From Clostridium fessum (GTDB lineage: Bacteria > Bacillota > Clostridia > Lachnospirales > Lachnospiraceae), in the NCBI RefSeq assembly GCF_003024715.1, contig NZ_PYLO01000001.1, forward strand, positions 1,023,077 to 1,087,076: a DNA stretch of 64,000 bases, in the 5' to 3' direction. This document shows, one piece after another, positions 60,384 through 64,000 of the stretch; within the stretch, counting starts at the first letter, position 1, and each line of letters begins with the position of its first letter. The position numbers and the translations under genes are program-made. A model generated the notes under the pieces. It was not told the origin of the DNA. It saw only the letters and a list, made by a program, of their open reading frames with translations, and searched no databases.

Positions 60384-60700
60384 TTTGCAACTGTTCTGTT
60401 TCTTTGATATTCTTGAACAGTTACGAACAATTTACGTTTTCTGCATGAAATTCGGTCGATACTCTCTGGTATCCTCTCACGCCGGAACACGGCTTCCCAT
60501 CGCTGCCTACAAAGCTCAGGGCGCTCCCCCTCAGCTCGCCGCACACATGCGGAATACGTTCCCCCTTTCAAAGAATTTAATTTTAAAAGAATGTGCCCTG
60601 GCACATTCCCGCGCCGAGCGCGGTCGCTTGCGACATGATTCCCTTCCGCCGCAGTGCGATCCCGCCCGGTAGGACTTTTTATATAACAGGAAATTTCAAC
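60384..60700 (-). other. Structured leader between TPP riboswitch and thiW, with a second terminator-like hairpin
   Basis: Several GC-rich hairpins lie in series: AACTGTTC/GAACAGTT (60384-60422 region), GATAC/GTATC, GCCG/CGGC, CCGCA/TGCGG, GTCGC/GCGAC and GAATGTGCC/GGCACATTC (60589-60608). The last is followed on the minus strand by TTTT. No RNA family was recognised. Confidence 0.55.
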
Positions 60701-60716
60701 GGATTTTCCTGTTATA

Positions 60717-60753
60717 TGAAAAAACAGGAGATACCCCTGCGGATATCTCCTGT
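60717..60753 (-). terminator. TPP riboswitch expression-platform terminator
   Basis: ACAGGAGATA pairs with TATCTCCTGT on the minus strand, followed by TTTTTTC, immediately after the aptamer. Confidence 0.9.
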
Positions 60754-60764
60754 AAAAATTCATC

Positions 60765-60856
60765 TCATGACTTCCTACGACGGCATTATCCGCATCAGGT
60801 TAAAGGGTCGAAGTTCGATTACTTCCTCTCAGCCCGCTAACGAGCTCCCCTGTTTT
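60765..60856 (-). promoter_or_regulatory. TPP (thi-box) riboswitch aptamer
   Basis: The minus strand reads ACAGGGGAGC, then GCGGGCTGAGAGGAAG, GACCCTTTAACCTGATGCGG and ATAATGCCGTCGTAGGAA. These are the conserved pyrimidine- and diphosphate-sensing blocks (GGGGNGC, GCUGAGA, ACCCUUGAACCUGAUC-type, GGNUAAUGCCNGCGNAGGGA). With TPP bound the terminator downstream should form and switch off the thi operon. Confidence 0.97.
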
Positions 60857-60899
60857 TATCAAATTTGCAATGTTTCCATGCTGAACCATCGCCAGACTT

Positions 60900-60927
60900 A
60901 TTATAGCGCATCTGGCGAAATTTTCAA
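60900..60927 (-). promoter_or_regulatory. Promoter of the thi operon
   Basis: TTGAAA (60922-60927) and TATAAT (60900-60905) on the minus strand are 16 nt apart, 45 nt before the aptamer. Confidence 0.8.
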
Positions 60928-60955
60928 GTGCGACTTTCTGGTGCACTTTTATCCC

Positions 60956-61070
60956 CTATCCTTTCACGATCAAGGTCAGCGTAAGCGCCCGCCAGATTCC
61001 GGTGAGTCCCATAATGCCACCCAAAAGAATCGCTAATGGGATCCTGAGACCGGTAAATGTAATGCTGAGC
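60956..61070 (-). pseudogene. MATE transporter 3' remnant
   Basis: A minus-strand frame ending in TAG at 60956 translates to LSITFTGLRIPLAILLGGIM followed by GLTGIWRALTLTLIVKG. This matches the VTFTSARIPVAVLLSSVMGL and SGIWWALSISSMVKG segment of the intact MATE gene at 5.6 kb. Nothing of the rest of the gene is found; the sequence between here and 61235 shows no gene. Confidence 0.65.
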
Positions 61071-61235
61071 AGACTGCAAAGGTGCGTCTGCAATCAGCTG
61101 AGGCGTTCCATTCATGTTATTACACAAATCCCCCAAAACCTCTACACAACTCACTACACACTTTTTTACACAATTCGCATAAGAAGATAGAATAAATTGC
61201 AACAAGTTATATAAAAAAGTATCAAAAAACAGTAC

Positions 61236-61286
61236 ACAAAAAAAGTGCTGAAACCCAGCATAAATACTAGGGTTCAGCACTTTTTA
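61236..61286 (-). terminator. Terminator of rpsB-tsf
   Basis: AAAAAAGTGCTGAAACCC pairs with GGGTTCAGCACTTTTT; T-runs on both strands. Confidence 0.9.
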
Positions 61287-61319
61287 ACAAGTTATATGAA
61301 GTTATAACAAGTACTTTGC

Positions 61320-62252
61320 TTACTGTGCCATCTGCTTTGCAACTTCCTCTGCAAAGTTCTCTTCCTTCTTTTCGATACCTTCGCCAGTCTCGAAACGAAC
61401 GAACTTCTTAACAGTGATCTTCGCGCCATTCTCTTTAGCAACCTGAGCTACATACTGAGCTACGCTCTGCTTGCCATCCTCAGCCTTAACATATACCTGA
61501 TCCAGAAGACAGATCTCTTTGAGCTCTTTCTTAATACGACCCATAACCATACCGTTGATGATCTTGTCGTTTGCATCCGGCTTCTCGTTCTTAGCTGCTA
61601 CAGTCAGGATCTCTTTCTCTTTTGCGATGTAATCTGCATCTACTTCGCTGTCGTTGGTGTACAGCGGTTTCAGAGCTGCAGCCTGCATAGCTACGTTCTT
61701 AGCCATCTCTTTGATTGCATCGTTTACAACGTCAGTCTCAACGTCTACCAGAACGCCGATCTTGCCGCCTGCATGGATGTAGGAAGCAACGAAACCATTC
61801 TCCTCAGCTAACTGAGCAAAACGACGGATCTTCATGTTCTCGCCGATGATGGAGATCTGGGAAGACAGAGCCTCTGCAACTGTCAGGGACGGATCCTTTG
61901 CCCATTTTTCAGCCAGGAATGCGTCAATATCTGCTGCGCTTGTGTTCAGCGCCTGCTCAGCAACATCAGATACATAGTTCTGGAACTTCTCGTTCTTAGC
62001 TACGAAGTCTGTCTCTGCGTTTACTTCTACTACAACTGCCTTCTTTTCATCAGCGGTAACCTTAGTCATAACGATACCCTCTGCTGCAATACGGCCAGCT
62101 TTCTTAGTAGCGCCTGCAAGTCCTTTTTCTCTCAGGAACTCAACAGCTTTGTCCATGTCGCCATCTGTAGCTGCAAGAGCTTTCTTACAGTCCATCATAC
62201 CAGCGCCTGTCATTTCACGTAACTCTTTTACCATTGCGGCTGTAACTGCCAT
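61320..62252 (-). CDS. tsf: Elongation factor Ts
   Basis: The 310-aa protein begins MAVTAAMVKELREMTGAGMM and continues DCKKALAATDGDMDKAVEFL (UBA-like N-terminal domain), then EVNAETDFVAKNEKFQNYV and the core dimerisation region. EF-Ts exchanges GDP for GTP on EF-Tu. GGAGGG precedes the ATG. It follows rpsB after 124 bp; that gap has a stable GGAGCACG/CGTGCTCC hairpin without a T-run, perhaps a processing or attenuation site. Confidence 0.97.
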   Translation of the reverse strand: MAVTAAMVKELREMTGAGMMDCKKALAATDGDMDKAVEFLREKGLAGATKKAGRIAAEGIVMTKVTADEKKAVVVEVNAETDFVAKNEKFQNYVSDVAEQALNTSAADIDAFLAEKWAKDPSLTVAEALSSQISIIGENMKIRRFAQLAEENGFVASYIHAGGKIGVLVDVETDVVNDAIKEMAKNVAMQAAALKPLYTNDSEVDADYIAKEKEILTVAAKNEKPDANDKIINGMVMGRIKKELKEICLLDQVYVKAEDGKQSVAQYVAQVAKENGAKITVKKFVRFETGEGIEKKEENFAEEVAKQMAQ

Positions 62253-62376
62253 CTTAAATCCCTCCGTGTATATAAATTCAGGTACACGTTCGTATACCCG
62301 CGCGGAGCACGCTTTTATGCGGAAAACCGCGGCGTGCTCCTGGTCTTTTGGTTTCAGTTTTTAATTTTGGGGTTAA

Positions 62377-63108
62377 TTAAGCCTCTGTAGCCTCTGCTTC
62401 GCCCTCTGCTGCAGCTGCCTCAGCCTCGCCCTGCTTAGCTTCGATAACAGCGTCTGCCATTCTGGAAACGATCAGTTTTACGGCACGGATAGCATCATCG
62501 TTACCCGGGATTACATAATCCAGCTCTTCCGGATCACAGTTGGTATCGATGATACCGATCAGCGGAATACCCAGAGTATGAGCCTCCTGTACGCAGATTC
62601 TTTCCTTCTTCGGATCTACTACGAAGATAGCATCCGGGATCTTCTTCATATCTTTGATACCGCCCAGGTTCTTCTCCAGCTTCTCCCACTCTTTTTTCAG
62701 CTCGATAACTTCTTTCTTCGGCAGAACGTCGAAAGTTCCGTCCTCAGACATAGCCTCGATCTGTTTTAATCTAGCGATACGGCTCTGGATGGTCTTGAAG
62801 TTTGTCAGCATACCGCCTAACCATCTCTCGTTTACATAGAACATACCACATCTCTCAGCCTCGGTCTTGATAGCGTCCTGAGCCTGCTTCTTTGTACCAA
62901 CGAACAGGATTGTGCCGCCGTCTGCTGCGATATCGGATACTGCCTTGTAAGCCTCATCTACTTTACCTACAGATTTCTGAAGGTCGATGATGTGGATACC
63001 ATTTCTCTCGGTGTAGATGTACGGAGCCATTTTCGGGTTCCATCTTCTGGTCTGGTGTCCAAAATGTACACCTGCTTCGAGTAACTGCTTCATTGAAATA
63101 ACGCTCAT
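62377..63108 (-). CDS. rpsB: 30S ribosomal protein S2
   Basis: The 243-aa protein starts [20 protein letters not shown] and has [55 protein letters not shown] and [28 protein letters not shown]. The acidic Ala/Glu tail is usual. GGAGGAA precedes the ATG at 63108; the 28-codon extension to 63192 is not conserved. It forms the common rpsB-tsf operon. Confidence 0.97.
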   Translation of the reverse strand: MSVISMKQLLEAGVHFGHQTRRWNPKMAPYIYTERNGIHIIDLQKSVGKVDEAYKAVSDIAADGGTILFVGTKKQAQDAIKTEAERCGMFYVNERWLGGMLTNFKTIQSRIARLKQIEAMSEDGTFDVLPKKEVIELKKEWEKLEKNLGGIKDMKKIPDAIFVVDPKKERICVQEAHTLGIPLIGIIDTNCDPEELDYVIPGNDDAIRAVKLIVSRMADAVIEAKQGEAEAAAAEGEAEATEA

Positions 63109-63222
63109 GTTTCTTTCCTCCAATTTTGGTTTTTCTTCCGCCGTCTTCTCATGCTTTCCGCGGGGACTCATAATGAGCACCGTCCTGCGCAAATCCGACC
63201 GGCGTGAATTTTCAGCCTTTAT

Positions 63223-63251
63223 ACTATATCACAGGCAAGGTATACATGCAA
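63223..63251 (-). promoter_or_regulatory. Promoter of rpsB-tsf
   Basis: TTGCAT (63246-63251) and TATAGT (63223-63228) on the minus strand are 17 nt apart. Confidence 0.75.
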
Positions 63252-63373
63252 GTGGAAATTAAAAAAATCACGCATTTTCCTTCATTTTTCTTTGTTTCTT
63301 GAATTTCTTCCAGCAAGCATATACGGAATGATAATACAAAACCTTCAGTAAAAACTTTTAGCAATTCTATGTA

Positions 63374-63409
63374 AATTAAAAGCGGGCTCCGAAAACCTCG
63401 GAACCCGCA
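63374..63409 (-). terminator. Terminator after the tRNA genes
   Basis: GCGGG and TCCGA pair with TCGGA and CCCGC; the stem is followed on the minus strand by TTTTAATTT. Confidence 0.85.
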
Positions 63410-63430
63410 TAAATCCTAGAAATAAAAAAG

Positions 63431-63503
63431 AGCGCGAGACGGGACTCGAACCCGCGGCCTCGACCTTGGCAAGGTCGCGCTCCACCAACTGAGCCACTCG
63501 CGC
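63431..63503 (-). tRNA. tRNA-Gly(GCC)
   Basis: The 73-nt cloverleaf has acceptor GCGCGAG/CTCGCGC, anticodon stem CGACC/GGTCG with loop TTGCCAA (anticodon GCC), T-arm GGTTCGAGTCC and discriminator U. CCA is not encoded. Confidence 0.97.
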
Positions 63504-63516
63504 ATATTTGTAAGAA

Positions 63517-63591
63517 TCGGGGTGACAGGATTCGAACCTGCGACCTCCTGGTCCCAAACCAGGCGCTCTAGCCAAGCTGAGCCACACCCCG
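63517..63591 (-). tRNA. tRNA-Pro(TGG)
   Basis: The 75-nt cloverleaf has acceptor CGGGGTG/CACCCCG, anticodon stem CCTGG/CCAGG with loop TTTGGGA (anticodon TGG), T-arm GGTTCGAATCC and discriminator A. CCA is not encoded. It lies between the 23S gene and tRNA-Gly. Confidence 0.97.
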
Positions 63592-63723
63592 TCATCCACG
63601 TTTATATTTGATTTTCTTGAACGTTTATATACCTTCAAAACTGCACACTGAATTTCTTCTACTTTCTATCTTTCATCCTTTTAGGAAATAACTTCCTCTT
63701 TCCTATCCTTAACCATAACCTTT

Positions 63724-64000
63724 TGGTTAAGCCCTCGACCGATTAGTAACAGTCAGCTTCACGTATTACTACGCTTCCACCTCTGCCCTATCTACCTCGT
63801 CGTCTTCAAGGGGTCTTACTACTTGCGTATGGGATATCTCATCTTGAGGGGGGCTTCACGCTTAGATGCCTTCAGCGTTTATCCCGTCCCGGCTTGGCTA
63901 CTCTGCCATGAGCCTGATGGCTCAACAGATACACCAGAGGCCAGTCCACCCCGGTCCTCTCGTACTAAGGGCAGCTCCTCTCAAATATCCTACGCCCGCG
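63724..64000 (-). rRNA. 23S ribosomal RNA, 3' end (continues beyond the window)
   Basis: The minus strand contains conserved 3' 23S blocks: GGGCTGTTCGCCC-region derivatives upstream, TAGTACGAGAGGACCGGGGT (sarcin-ricin-proximal 3' domain), ATCTAAGCGTGAAGCC and the end GGTCGAGGGCTTAACC. No 5S gene follows in the 130 bp before tRNA-Pro. Confidence 0.97.

Noticed and set aside
60362..60763. In-frame N-terminal extension of thiW by 134 codons
   Set aside because: It would overlap hairpins and the riboswitch terminator, is Arg-rich, and AAGGAG supports the ATG at 60361.

Overview
The window looks like chromosomal DNA of a Gram-positive anaerobe of the Lachnospiraceae or a close Clostridia relative. 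The evidence is AGGAGG-type ribosome sites, moderate GC, a GGGtGRT/NifU-like gene pair, a two-subunit Nfn-type ferredoxin/NAD(P) oxidoreductase, rubrerythrin, TnpV, DUF6465 and DUF3870 proteins, and a NiCo riboswitch on a CDF exporter. The species cannot be read from the sequence. Most genes are on the minus strand.

1-14 kb holds the 3'-truncated end of a polysaccharide deacetylase gene, a PurF homologue without its catalytic cysteine, a DUF3870 protein, the NifU-like/GGGtGRT pair, an nfn-like operon with a MATE exporter, a metallo-beta-lactamase/dihydrofolate reductase fusion, pruA and an unrecognised protein. Five copies of a small palindromic element sit between these genes. Four are exactly 133 bp, have inverted ends of the type GTTACTGTTCACG and are flanked by 8-bp direct repeats: a MITE-like family without a transposase in the window.

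14-28 kb holds a 195-bp long inverted repeat, a broken L,D-transpeptidase gene, a NiCo riboswitch with a CDF metal exporter, a MoxR/VWA pair, a complete fructose PTS operon (fruK-fruA-HPr-ptsI-DeoR regulator) with repeated operator-like sites, an SH3/SleB-type cell wall hydrolase, a lipoprotein and CIRCE-controlled hsp20.

28.77-36.70 kb is an AT-richer, decayed integrative mobile element. It carries an N-terminally truncated tyrosine recombinase, a heterodimeric ABC exporter with a TetR regulator and a clear operator, remnants of relaxase, replication-initiator and DUF1016 genes, and tnpV. It is bounded by a repeated GAGTGCTAATT core next to the hsp20 CIRCE promoter and by arm-like repeats at both ends.

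36.8-53.6 kb is housekeeping and accessory sequence: an EamA transporter divergent from an AraC regulator, a secreted nuclease, a C40 peptidase, rubrerythrin, the purE-M-N-D operon, RluD-type and RsmF-type RNA modification genes, a repeat-rich DUF6465 protein, an NSS transporter and trpS.

53.8-61 kb is a thiamin operon led by a TPP riboswitch: thiW, thiM, thiE, thiD, tenA, then an ABC importer for a thiamin precursor. 61-64 kb holds tsf, rpsB, tRNA-Gly, tRNA-Pro and the 3' end of a 23S rRNA gene, with no 5S gene between the 23S and the tRNAs.
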